Shown here in pieces: positions 14,367-21,632 of a stretch of DNA of 21,928 nt. The notes beneath the pieces are model-generated. The model had not been told where the DNA came from and ran no database searches. It saw nothing but the letters and a program-made list of their open reading frames with translations. Both the position numbers and the translations under genes were made by a program. Source of the stretch: Bacillota bacterium (lineage in GTDB: Bacteria > Bacillota_A > Clostridia > Lachnospirales > Lachnospiraceae); contig JAEZSL010000090.1 of the NCBI GenBank assembly GCA_023443925.1, forward strand, positions 1 through 21,928. Direction: 5' to 3'. How positions within the stretch are numbered: position 1 is the stretch's first letter; each line of letters opens with the position of its first letter.

Positions 14367-15248
14367 ATGGCCAAAAGAATAAATGGCAGATTGAATAATA
14401 AAGAGAACATGATTGCATATTTGGTGGTTATGCCAATTTTCTTATATCATTTTTGGATGGTTTTACTTCCGTCCTTGAATACAGTATATGGTTCATTTAC
14501 AGAATGGAATGGTATAGGGAAAAAAACATATATAGGATTACAAAATTATTTTGAACTGTTCAAAGACCCGGTATTTTTTGATGCATTAGGAAACAATCTG
14601 AAATGGATGCTGGTTTTCCTGACGATTCCGATTATCTTAGGATTTGTAATCGGATATTTCCTTTCTAAAGTGAACAAAGGCCAGATCGTATATCGAACCA
14701 TATATTTTCTGCCGTATGTAATTTCAGCAGCAATAGCGGGTAAAATATTCGCTACCTTTTATAACCCTTATTTCGGGATTAATGTTATCTTCGAGAAACT
14801 AAACCTGGATTTCCTGGCAAGAGACTGGCTGGCACCTAATAATGCCTTAATGTCAGTTGCATTAGTGGATAACTGGCATTGGTGGGGATTTGTATTGGTC
14901 ATTTTCATAAGTGGGTTGCAGCAGATTGATCCGGCGCTTTATGAGGTGGCGGAAGTGGAAGGCGCAAATACACTTGAAAAGATGCGATATGTTACCTTTC
15001 CTTGTATCAAAAATACAATACTATTTATTGTGACATCTACAATGGTCTGGTCAATCGGTACCTTTGAATATGTATGGGTTATGACAAAAGGCGGAGTTGG
15101 TTCGGAGTTATTGTCAACAATGCTCTACAAGAATTCCTTATTTAAGTATCGTGCAGGATATGCGAGTTCAATTGCAGTAGTACAAGCAATTCTGTCCTTT
15201 GCTATATTAGGCATATTTGTACTTATTAGAAAGAAAAATGAGGATTAG
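14367..15248 (+). CDS. ABC sugar permease, MalF/UgpA type
   Basis: This 293-residue inner-membrane subunit forms half of the import channel. It starts at ATG 14367 with AAGGAG 8 nt upstream. Six hydrophobic segments are visible (about residues 16-38, 75-98, 106-128, 160-186, 213-235, 262-287). The EAA loop that docks the ATPase is EVAEVEGANTLEKMRYVTFP, starting at residue 193. The gene lies 4 nt before the second permease, so the two are co-translated. No ATPase gene (MsmX/MsiK type) is in the cluster, so a shared ATPase encoded elsewhere is likely, as for many Firmicutes sugar importers of this family. Confidence 0.93.
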   Translation: MAKRINGRLNNKENMIAYLVVMPIFLYHFWMVLLPSLNTVYGSFTEWNGIGKKTYIGLQNYFELFKDPVFFDALGNNLKWMLVFLTIPIILGFVIGYFLSKVNKGQIVYRTIYFLPYVISAAIAGKIFATFYNPYFGINVIFEKLNLDFLARDWLAPNNALMSVALVDNWHWWGFVLVIFISGLQQIDPALYEVAEVEGANTLEKMRYVTFPCIKNTILFIVTSTMVWSIGTFEYVWVMTKGGVGSELLSTMLYKNSLFKYRAGYASSIAVVQAILSFAILGIFVLIRKKNED

Positions 15249-15251
15249 ATT

Positions 15252-16076
15252 ATGAAGAGAAAATATAGACAGATTGTATTGCATACAATGTTATCCATTG
15301 TTGCATTTGTGCAAATAATTCCATTGGTGATAATCGTATTTAATTCGTTTCGTACCGATAAGGAAATAAAAAAGTTTCCGATTGGGTTACCGACACAATT
15401 TAACCTCGAAAACTATTTAAATGCCTGGAAAATAGGCGGCTATTCCCAGGCGTACTTAAACAGCATTTTGATAAGTGCTATATCTACTTTGTTTATTGTA
15501 GCCATGTCCGTACTCATGGGATATTTCTTGGCAAAATCAAACTTTAAACTAAAAAACTTTTTAATTCTATACTTTGGTGTCGCAATGTCAATTCCACTAT
15601 TATCCTTTCTTGCGCCTCTATATTATAGATTTTCAGAAATGAGTTTAGTTAATCAGCATTCTGGGTTAATATTAATTTATATTGCAATTAATATGCCATT
15701 TAATATACTGTTAGCAAGGACTTTTATATTAGGTATACCAAAAGAGTTAAATGAAGCAGCAGTTATCGATGGATGTAATACATTACAGATTATTGCTAAA
15801 ATAATATATCCATTATCAAAACCGATTGTTACTACAATTGCTTTAATTTCTTTTGTCAGTACCTGGAATGAATTTACGGTAGCCAATACGTTTTTACAGG
15901 ATGCAGCTTTAAAAACAGTTTCTACAAAATATGTCCTTTTTGTTTCGGAACGTGGTTCTGATTTAGCAATGATATTTACAGCAGGTATGATTTCAATGCT
16001 TCCAATTGTAATTGTATTTGTTTTATTGCAGAATTTCTTTGTTGAAGGGATGACCGCCGGAAGTGTAAAAGCATAG
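15252..16076 (+). CDS. ABC sugar permease, MalG/UgpE type
   Basis: This 274-residue protein is the partner of the permease upstream. ATG 15252 follows GAGGA by 7 nt, within the end of the preceding gene. It begins with a membrane helix, LSIVAFVQIIPLVIIVFNSF, has about six helices in total, and carries the EAA loop ELNEAAVIDGCNTLQIIAKI (E168-A-A-V-I-D-G). The C-terminus, NFFVEGMTAGSVKA, is the family's usual ending (EGLTAGAVKG). It is followed 18 nt later by the ADP-ribosylglycohydrolase-family gene, so the enzyme is probably made with the transporter. Confidence 0.93.
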   Translation: MKRKYRQIVLHTMLSIVAFVQIIPLVIIVFNSFRTDKEIKKFPIGLPTQFNLENYLNAWKIGGYSQAYLNSILISAISTLFIVAMSVLMGYFLAKSNFKLKNFLILYFGVAMSIPLLSFLAPLYYRFSEMSLVNQHSGLILIYIAINMPFNILLARTFILGIPKELNEAAVIDGCNTLQIIAKIIYPLSKPIVTTIALISFVSTWNEFTVANTFLQDAALKTVSTKYVLFVSERGSDLAMIFTAGMISMLPIVIVFVLLQNFFVEGMTAGSVKA

Positions 16077-16094
16077 AGATAGGAGAGTGCGGCT

Positions 16095-18227
16095 TTGATT
16101 AGAGAAGATTATATAGTAAGAACCTATGCAGGTTGGTTAGGGAAAATAATAGGAATTAGATTGGGTTCTCCAATTGAAGGATGGACCTATAAACAGATCC
16201 AAAAAGTATATGGGGAAATTACAGATTATCTTGTGGATTATAAGGACTATGCAGCCGATGATGACAGCAACGGACCATTATTTTTTGTAAGAGCGATTAA
16301 AGATTATGCTTATCAAATCGATAAGATTACAGAAAAGGAAATGGGGTATACCTTGTTAAATTATGCACCGGAGAATCATGGATTCTTTTGGTGGGGAGGC
16401 TATGGTATATCGACTGAAAATACCGCATATTGCAATCTGAAAAGCGGGATAGATGCTCCCCAGTCCGGTTCGATCGAACAAAATGGTTTGGCTTGCGCAG
16501 AACAAATCGGCGGGCAGATTTTTAGTGATTGCTGGGGCTTTGTAGTACCAGGAAATCCTAAATTGGCAGCAGAATATGCTAGAAAAATGGCAAGCGTATC
16601 CCATGACGGGGAGGGTTTATTAGGGGCGATGTTTGTTGCCGGCTGTATCAGTGCGGCTTATGAAGAGACCGATATTAAAAAAGTAATTGATACTGGTTTG
16701 GAATTACTTCCCACTGAGTCAGAGTATGTATCTGTGGCCAGGGAGGTTATCAGGTTTTACAACGAGGATGAAAATAAAAATTGGCGTGATTGTTTTCAAT
16801 TTATTTATGATAATTTCGGGTATGATAAATATCCGGGAAACTGCCATATTATACCCAATGCAGCAGTAATGATTCTAGCCATGCTTTATGGCCAGGGGGA
16901 TTTTAGCAGGTCACAGTATATTTGCAATATGTGTGGCTGGGATACGGACTGTAATGCAGGGAATATCGGATCTATTCTGGGTGTATTAGTGGGTATTGAT
17001 CAAATTGAAGATAAATGGATAAAACCAATTAATGATTTATTACTGTCTTCTAGTTTAATCGGTAATTTAAATATTTTAACAGTGGAAAAGAGTACAGAAA
17101 TTTTTTGTGAATTAGGTTATAAAATTGCTGGAATTGAACCGCCCGAAGCGTGGAAAAAATACTTTCAGAATGAGGATTATATATTACATTTTAATTTGCC
17201 TAAATCTACACAGGCTATGCGGGTAAAGACAAATGACATACAGGCAGAAGTTTCGTTGAAGAATGTACCATCAAAAGATGGAGAAAATAAACACTGGTTA
17301 AAAATTGTATCAAATCGGTTAAGAAATGAAACTGAAATAAGAATTTATCATAAAACTTACTATCAGCCAAAGGATTTACATGATTCGAGATATGATCCAT
17401 CTTTTACACCGATATTATATCCAGGTCAAGTAGTTAAAACTGTTTTAAAAAATGATAGTGGCTTTGAGGTATTCGGAAAACTCTACATTAAAGATATAAA
17501 TAACGAGGTGTCATACTATTCCAAGCCTTACAGATTATCTGCCGAATGGACGGAACTAGAATACTGTGTTCCATTGATTGAAAATTGTTTAGTAAAAGAA
17601 GCAGGCATTGTTCTATATAAAAGTGCTGATACTAAGGTAAATGATAAAGTATTAGAAGTTTATATGGATGCATTTGGTTTTTACGGAATGCCTCAATATA
17701 ATATTGATTTTACAAAAGAACATATTGAAAATTATGGTTTTGGTCATTCAACATTGCATAAGGAGATTAGTCAGTTTACCTATAAAAATGGAATGTGGGA
17801 ATTAGATGGAGCATATCTAAGCGGAAGCTGTTATGATGAAGGTGAAGCGTATACCGGATATTATTATCAAAAGGATTATGAATATGAATGTACGATTAAT
17901 CCGCAACACGGAAAAATTCATTTAATACAGTTTCGAGTACAGGGGGGTATACGAAGTTATGCTTTTGGTTTTTATGGAGACAATAGAATTGCATTATTGA
18001 AGAAACATAAAAGCTACTGTATTCTGGCGGAAAAAGAATACCCTATTGAGTATAAAAGAGACTACAATCTTAAGGTTCAGGTAAAAAATCAAACAATAAT
18101 AGCTTATGTTAATGATGAAAAAATATTGGAAGGTAAGGATGACGAATTCACTTATGGACAAATCGGTGTAAGTATAGCAAATGGTAGTCATTGCCATTAT
18201 AAAAATATTAGAGTATCAAAGTTATAA
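16095..18227 (+). CDS. ADP-ribosylglycohydrolase-family enzyme with C-terminal lectin-like domain
   Basis: The family (ARH/DraG fold) uses two Mg2+ ions to hydrolyse ribosyl bonds; the actual substrate here is unknown. The 710-residue protein has the all-helical ARH core at residues 1 to about 350. YAGWLGKIIGIRLGSPIEGW occupies the usual N-terminal GxxxGDAlG position. Likely metal ligands are D55-D57 in YAADDDSNGP and D283/D285 in CGWDTDCNAGNIGSILG. Residues about 365-540 form a beta-rich module. Residues about 550-710 resemble a concanavalin/LamG-like fold (YNLKVQVKNQTIIAYVNDEK, YGQIGVSIANGS). The start is TTG 16095, with AGGAG 9 nt upstream; an in-frame stop at 16080 rules out a longer form. 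There is no signal peptide, so it acts in the cytoplasm on imported substrate. It ends the operon at a strong terminator. Confidence 0.88.
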   Translation: MIREDYIVRTYAGWLGKIIGIRLGSPIEGWTYKQIQKVYGEITDYLVDYKDYAADDDSNGPLFFVRAIKDYAYQIDKITEKEMGYTLLNYAPENHGFFWWGGYGISTENTAYCNLKSGIDAPQSGSIEQNGLACAEQIGGQIFSDCWGFVVPGNPKLAAEYARKMASVSHDGEGLLGAMFVAGCISAAYEETDIKKVIDTGLELLPTESEYVSVAREVIRFYNEDENKNWRDCFQFIYDNFGYDKYPGNCHIIPNAAVMILAMLYGQGDFSRSQYICNMCGWDTDCNAGNIGSILGVLVGIDQIEDKWIKPINDLLLSSSLIGNLNILTVEKSTEIFCELGYKIAGIEPPEAWKKYFQNEDYILHFNLPKSTQAMRVKTNDIQAEVSLKNVPSKDGENKHWLKIVSNRLRNETEIRIYHKTYYQPKDLHDSRYDPSFTPILYPGQVVKTVLKNDSGFEVFGKLYIKDINNEVSYYSKPYRLSAEWTELEYCVPLIENCLVKEAGIVLYKSADTKVNDKVLEVYMDAFGFYGMPQYNIDFTKEHIENYGFGHSTLHKEISQFTYKNGMWELDGAYLSGSCYDEGEAYTGYYYQKDYEYECTINPQHGKIHLIQFRVQGGIRSYAFGFYGDNRIALLKKHKSYCILAEKEYPIEYKRDYNLKVQVKNQTIIAYVNDEKILEGKDDEFTYGQIGVSIANGSHCHYKNIRVSKL

Positions 18228-18240
18228 GAAATAAATGTGA

Positions 18241-18288
18241 TCGGCGTAAGGTTTCAGATAGTCTGAAGCTTACGCCGAATTTCTTTTA
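18241..18288 (+). terminator. Intrinsic terminator of the transporter-hydrolase operon
   Basis: TCGGCGTAAG (18241-18250) pairs with CTTACGCCGA (18269-18278), extended by TTCAGA/TCTGAA around a 3-nt loop, and followed by ATTTCTTTT. This is a strong factor-independent terminator 13 bp after the stop codon. Confidence 0.85.
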
Positions 18289-18341
18289 TATATTACAATA
18301 CACAAACAGCCTTTTGTCAAAAACACAATCATCGAATTACA

Positions 18342-18370
18342 TTGACACACTGCAATGATCGAAGTATAAT
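18342..18370 (+). promoter_or_regulatory. Near-perfect sigma-A promoter of the tetR operon
   Basis: TTGACA (18342-18347), exactly 17 nt, and TATAAT (18365-18370) match the full consensus. CATTG/CAATG (18340-18344 and 18353-18357) forms an inverted repeat over the -35 region. Such a strong promoter suggests that the gene must normally be repressed, fitting autoregulation. Confidence 0.8.
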
Positions 18371-18386
18371 TACGATGTAAACAAAA

Positions 18387-18399
18387 TTAACACTGTTAA
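18387..18399. promoter_or_regulatory. Palindromic operator, probably for the TetR protein
   Basis: TTAACA-C-TGTTAA is a perfect 13-bp palindrome, about 10 bp after the predicted transcription start and 13 bp before the tetR start codon. TetR-type repressors commonly bind such sites at their own promoters. Confidence 0.6.
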
Positions 18400-18412
18400 G
18401 TGAGGCGATTAT

Positions 18413-19018
18413 ATGGGTATCAAAGAACGGCGTGATATTGAAAAAGCAGGAATGAAAAAGAAAATAAAAGCGGCCGCTATTGGACTTATTGAACAAGAGG
18501 GCTATGAAAAATTGTCAATCAGAAAGATAGCTGCTAAAATTGAGTATTCTCCGACCACCATTTACCTTTACTACAAAGATAAAGCAGAGATTATTACGGA
18601 TATGTCCGACGAGCTTTATAAAAAAATTGTGAACAATGCTGCTATCATAAATAACAATGCTGCACTTTCAATTGATCAGCGTGTGTTTAGCATACTAAAC
18701 ATCTTTGTTATGAGCCTTTGCGGTGAGCCGGAGATGGTAAAAGCGGTTATGTATAGTGGAACCAATTTTATATTTGCCAATGATAGTAAAGAGGATAAGC
18801 CTTCTAATTCTGGAATAGCGATGCTTGATAATTTATTTGCTGACGGGATAGCTCAGAAAGTTTTGAAGCCTAATGTAGTAAGCGCCTCATGGATGATTAT
18901 TAGTGCATTAATCGGTTTTGTTATGAGTGTCATAGAAAATCAACTATATCAACTGGATGATTTCGAACAGCTGGTAAGGGATTACGTAGAAATTCTGATG
19001 GGGGGAATTAGGCAGTGA
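18413..19018 (+). CDS. TetR/AcrR-family transcriptional regulator
   Basis: This 201-residue repressor starts at ATG 18413, after GTGAGG. The N-terminal HTH occupies about residues 14-60 (AAAIGLIEQEGYEKLSIRKI, then AAKIEYSPTTIYLYYKDKAE). The C-terminal helical domain (about 75-200) is the ligand-binding and dimer part and resembles the TetR_C group seen in many Firmicutes. The inducer is unknown. It probably represses its own operon through the palindrome at 18387-18399. The downstream membrane protein begins 22 nt after its stop, so it is the obvious co-regulated gene. Confidence 0.92.
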   Translation: MGIKERRDIEKAGMKKKIKAAAIGLIEQEGYEKLSIRKIAAKIEYSPTTIYLYYKDKAEIITDMSDELYKKIVNNAAIINNNAALSIDQRVFSILNIFVMSLCGEPEMVKAVMYSGTNFIFANDSKEDKPSNSGIAMLDNLFADGIAQKVLKPNVVSASWMIISALIGFVMSVIENQLYQLDDFEQLVRDYVEILMGGIRQ

Positions 19019-19040
19019 ATTGGCACAGGAGGTGGAATAT

Positions 19041-19898
19041 ATGCTTTGGATAGTGATAGTTTTGATTGTACTGGCAATCATAGTGATTTACTTAGCAATA
19101 CCCGGCGGCAGACTTTGGAAGCAGTATCGGATTGATGTAAAAAGGTCTCTGAACGAAACGAATAGGCAAAGAAGCATACTGGGTTTATTTACTGAGGATT
19201 ATATTGCAAAACTGCCTGCTCTGCTCCGCCGGCACATCACCAATGGGGGATATATGGGAAAGCCTTATATGGATAATATGCGGATATATTTTCACAACAC
19301 GAAGTTTCGCATGTCGGCGGATAAAGAGCCAATTAAGATTAAATACATGCAGGTCAATTTCGCAAACAGACCTGACCGGCACGCTTTCCTGACCGGACGG
19401 ATTGCGGGAATTCCGTTGCAGGCAAAAGACAGCGTGTCGGACGGATACGGCTCTATGACTGGTGTACTTGCCAAGCAGTTTCAGCTTTTTTGTTCTACCG
19501 GGGCAGAAATGGATCAGGGACAGTTGATAACGGCGCTGGCAGATGCAGTATATATGCCGTCCTTGTTTTTACAGGAGTATGTGTCGTGGACAATCGTTGA
19601 CGATCATACCGTTGAAGGCGAGATTGCATGGAAGGGCGTTTCTGCTAAGGGTAGATTTACTTTTGACAATAATGGCAACATTATACGTTTTGATACCAAT
19701 GACCGGTACATGGACGAAAACGGGAAAGGCAGCTCTCTGGTGCCGTGGTATGTAACCTTTTCTGCTTACAAAGAGCAGAATGGATACTTTCAGCCGGGAA
19801 GCGTTAGTGTAAATTGGAAGCTCCCAGAGGGGGATGATACATATTTTGTGAGCGACAACATTGAGATTCAATATTCAATAAAGGAAGCGAATCTATAA
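19041..19898 (+). CDS. Membrane-anchored DUF6544 family protein
   Basis: This 285-residue protein starts at ATG 19041, after AGGAGG with 8-nt spacing; the in-frame TTG at 19020 precedes the ribosome-binding site. A single N-terminal helix, WIVIVLIVLAIIVIYLAIPG, anchors it. The rest resembles DUF6544: LPALLRRHITNGGYMGKPYM, a DSVSDGYGSMTGVL stretch, GAEMDQGQLITALADAVYMP followed by SLFL, a FTFDNNGNIIRFDTNDRYMD strand pair, and a closing WKLPEGDDTYF. The domain has no known biochemical activity. Operon position with a TetR regulator suggests a stress- or ligand-induced envelope function; this is inference. It is richer in GC than the surrounding intergenic DNA. Confidence 0.78.
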   Translation: MLWIVIVLIVLAIIVIYLAIPGGRLWKQYRIDVKRSLNETNRQRSILGLFTEDYIAKLPALLRRHITNGGYMGKPYMDNMRIYFHNTKFRMSADKEPIKIKYMQVNFANRPDRHAFLTGRIAGIPLQAKDSVSDGYGSMTGVLAKQFQLFCSTGAEMDQGQLITALADAVYMPSLFLQEYVSWTIVDDHTVEGEIAWKGVSAKGRFTFDNNGNIIRFDTNDRYMDENGKGSSLVPWYVTFSAYKEQNGYFQPGSVSVNWKLPEGDDTYFVSDNIEIQYSIKEANL

Positions 19899-19908
19899 TT
19901 GGAGGAAT

Positions 19909-19989
19909 TTTGATAATGGAGTTGAAGGAATAAGTGGCAATGTAGAATATTGCTCTGAATTTTATAACGAAAAAGGTGAATTAATCTAA
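19909..19989 (+). pseudogene. Possible C-terminal gene remnant
   Basis: Frame 1 reads FDNGVEGISGNVEYCSEFYN then EKGELI and a stop at 19987-19989. It looks like a natural protein tail, but there is no credible start; the GGAGG at 19901-19905 leads only to a five-codon frame. It may be the end of a gene lost by deletion between 19898 and here. Parent family not recognised. Confidence 0.3.
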
Positions 19990-20060
19990 CGCTAATAGGT
20001 TCCATTTTTACAATAAGAAACCTTTCCTTTTACTAACTATTAAAGCATTAAAATAAACGA

Positions 20061-20090
20061 AAAACCCCGCTCGCGAGAGCGGGATTTTTA
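20061..20090. terminator. Bidirectional intrinsic terminator between convergent genes
   Basis: CCCGCTC (20066-20072), loop GCGA and GAGCGGG (20077-20083) are flanked by an A-tract and a T-tract on each strand. It serves both the DUF6544 operon on the plus strand and the iron-sulfur protein gene on the minus strand. A weaker stem, AGGTTCC/GAAACCT at 19997-20023 followed by TTCCTTTT, may assist on the plus strand. Confidence 0.9.
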
Positions 20091-20099
20091 ATGGTTAAA

Positions 20100-21032
20100 T
20101 TAGTATCTGTTCTCGAATAAATATGCCTTGTCAAATAAAACTTGAAGATTGCGAGGAATTAGGTGAAGATATTCCATTAAATTCAGACGATCTATTTTCT
20201 CTCTTAATATCTCTGGCAGGGATTCTGCTGAAGCGCCTGCCATAAGAAGCTGCGTCTCTTCCTCGGAAAATTCCACATATTCCTTACTTTCTTTAATCAC
20301 ATGTTTATTCATTGGACAGATAAGCTGACATTTCATACAACCATGTAAACAGTTATGAGCAGAAGGTGAAAGCCAGTTGGGAAACTCACATAAATCGATG
20401 AATTCATTGAGATAAGTCATGCATCTTTCCACCTTAATCATCTGTTTTTCTTCAACTATAGCCTTAGTTGGACAGTTATTAATGCAGGCTTTACAGGAAT
20501 CACATTCCTCCATCCGGCATATATCTCTCCATATGTAATCTTTACAGGGAACATCCGTATAAAAGGCCTCCAACCCTACAAAACTCCCTAAGTCAGACGT
20601 ATAAGTAATATTGTTCCGTCCATATTTGCTTAAACCGCTCCGGACAGCTAGCATTTTCATAGGAAGACCATAAGTTGACTGAACATGATATCCCTTGGGA
20701 TTTAAACATTTATTTAAGTATTTTTCAGTATCTACCAACCTATTTGTTTCAATAGGTTCATTCATAATCTGTATTCTTCTGCCGTTCCAATGAAAATACA
20801 GTGGGATTAGCTGATTCGCTCTTGCCACAACGATGACAGAACGAATGGGGAAATCACATTCCGGTAATGTAAAATCATAAAAATCATTTACTATTAAATT
20901 GGTAATATCCGTAAAAGATTCACAACTTCTTAAAACTTCAACATTCTCTTTTAGATCCTCTAGTTTTTCAAGAGGGATCATCGTATACCGGCTTTGTAAA
21001 TTATTTAAACCGTATAATATATTTTGATGCAT
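20100..21032 (-). CDS. QueG-like double [4Fe-4S] cluster protein
   Basis: This 310-residue cytoplasmic redox protein resembles epoxyqueuosine reductase (QueG) and related corrinoid-dependent proteins. Residues 1 to about 165 form the QueG-like N-terminal part, with RSGLSKYGRNNITYTSDLGS matching the family's RSGLGWxGKNT. Two cysteine sets follow: C177-x2-C180-x2-C183-x3-C187-P, and C228-x3-C232-x2-C235-x3-C239-P, sufficient for two [4Fe-4S] clusters. ATG 21032 follows AAAGGAG. It lacks the C-terminal HEAT-like repeat of true QueG, and local context gives no tRNA-modification link, so it is probably one of the uncharacterised QueG-like reductases of Clostridia. It has a long leader with a possible leader peptide. 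Confidence 0.85.
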   Translation of the reverse strand: MHQNILYGLNNLQSRYTMIPLEKLEDLKENVEVLRSCESFTDITNLIVNDFYDFTLPECDFPIRSVIVVARANQLIPLYFHWNGRRIQIMNEPIETNRLVDTEKYLNKCLNPKGYHVQSTYGLPMKMLAVRSGLSKYGRNNITYTSDLGSFVGLEAFYTDVPCKDYIWRDICRMEECDSCKACINNCPTKAIVEEKQMIKVERCMTYLNEFIDLCEFPNWLSPSAHNCLHGCMKCQLICPMNKHVIKESKEYVEFSEEETQLLMAGASAESLPEILREKIDRLNLMEYLHLIPRNLQVLFDKAYLFENRY

Positions 21033-21084
21033 TGCTGAACTCCTTTCGAATGAACCGCTAAGGTATATACATTCATTTAGAGAA

Positions 21085-21143
21085 TGGAGGTCACGCTTTT
21101 TATTGCGAATATACTCTTAGTGGGTTATTGAAAAAGACCTCCA
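21085..21143 (-). promoter_or_regulatory. Long-range inverted repeat in the leader of the QueG-like gene
   Basis: TGGAGGTC (21085-21092) and GACCTCCA (21136-21143) are perfect 8-bp complements with 43 nt between them, within the predicted leader of about 190 nt. On the mRNA the first arm lies inside a short peptide frame, so its translation would open the stem. A translational or transcriptional attenuator is possible. No known riboswitch was recognised. Confidence 0.4.
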
Positions 21144-21178
21144 AGTGTATAAGCAATGCTTTTTTTATTTTGTTTCAT
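21125..21178 (-). CDS. Putative 17-residue leader peptide
   Basis: MKQNKKSIAYTLGGLFQ is encoded from ATG 21178 to TAA 21127-21125, with AGGAAAGG (21196-21189) 10 nt upstream. It lies between the promoter at 21232-21260 and the QueG-like gene. Its LGGL codons include one arm of the 8-bp inverted repeat. It may be a regulatory leader peptide. With so few codons, chance cannot be excluded. Confidence 0.35.
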   Translation of the reverse strand: MKQNKKSIAYTLGGLFQ

Positions 21179-21231
21179 AAGTTCACAACCTTTCCTGTTT
21201 ATTAGAGAAATTACCATTTATTCTCATAATT

Positions 21232-21260
21232 ATATTAGAATAAAACAAAAGAACTGTCAA
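21232..21260 (-). promoter_or_regulatory. Promoter of the QueG-like gene
   Basis: On the minus strand TTGACA (21260-21255), 17 nt and TAATAT (21237-21232) form a good promoter. It predicts a start near 21225 and a leader of about 190 nt before ATG 21032. Confidence 0.6.
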
Positions 21261-21380
21261 TTAATAAAAAGGGATAAAAAGCGTTTAAAATTTTGTGAAC
21301 CATCTTATAGAATTAAACTCATTGCATGTCTGTAATTATCAGATAGTCCAATAAAAGTTGAAAATTAAACTGCATTTGGG

Positions 21381-21480
21381 TTACAAAAGTGGCTTTTCGT
21401 TTACAAATATTCAGTTGTCGGTTACAAACATTGCATCTCAATTTACAAAGTGGCTTCTCGCTTTACTATTAAGTTCTCTT
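21381..21480. repeat. Array of five 20-bp direct-repeat units
   Basis: TTACAAA occurs at 21382, 21402, 21422 and 21443, with a degenerate TTACTAT at 21463, a spacing of 20, 20, 21 and 20 bp. Units 1 and 4 also share GTGGCTT(T/C)TCG after the core. The period equals about two helical turns and is not a multiple of three, so it is not coding. It fits a multimeric protein-binding array, either regulatory or the subterminal repeats of an IS21-type transposon end whose body is lost or outside the window. Confidence 0.7.
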
Positions 21481-21525
21481 TTCATAAGAGGATTATGATT
21501 GCACAATATAAATATAATAAGAATT

Positions 21526-21566
21526 AATAAATATTTATTGATATACGATAATAAATGTGTTAGAAT
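21526..21566 (+). promoter_or_regulatory. Promoter and palindrome upstream of the DUF2975 gene
   Basis: TTGATA (21538-21543), 17 nt and TAGAAT (21561-21566) form a good sigma-A promoter about 65 bp before the start. The perfect palindrome AATAAAT-ATTTATT (21526-21539) touches the -35 box and is a possible operator, though such AT-only palindromes are common by chance. Confidence 0.55.
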
Positions 21567-21632
21567 ACAGAGGAAAATAAAATTAAAGGATATTAAATTA
21601 ATAATAAACAATAAATATGTGAGGTGCTTTTT

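Noticed and set aside
21033..21225. Known riboswitch (T-box, cobalamin, SAM) in the leader of the QueG-like gene
   Set aside because: I could not find the conserved T-box TGGNACC motif, B12-box or SAM-box elements.
21381..21480. CRISPR array
   Set aside because: The repeats are about 20 bp contiguous units with degenerate sequence, no distinct spacers of uniform length between identical repeats, and no cas genes.
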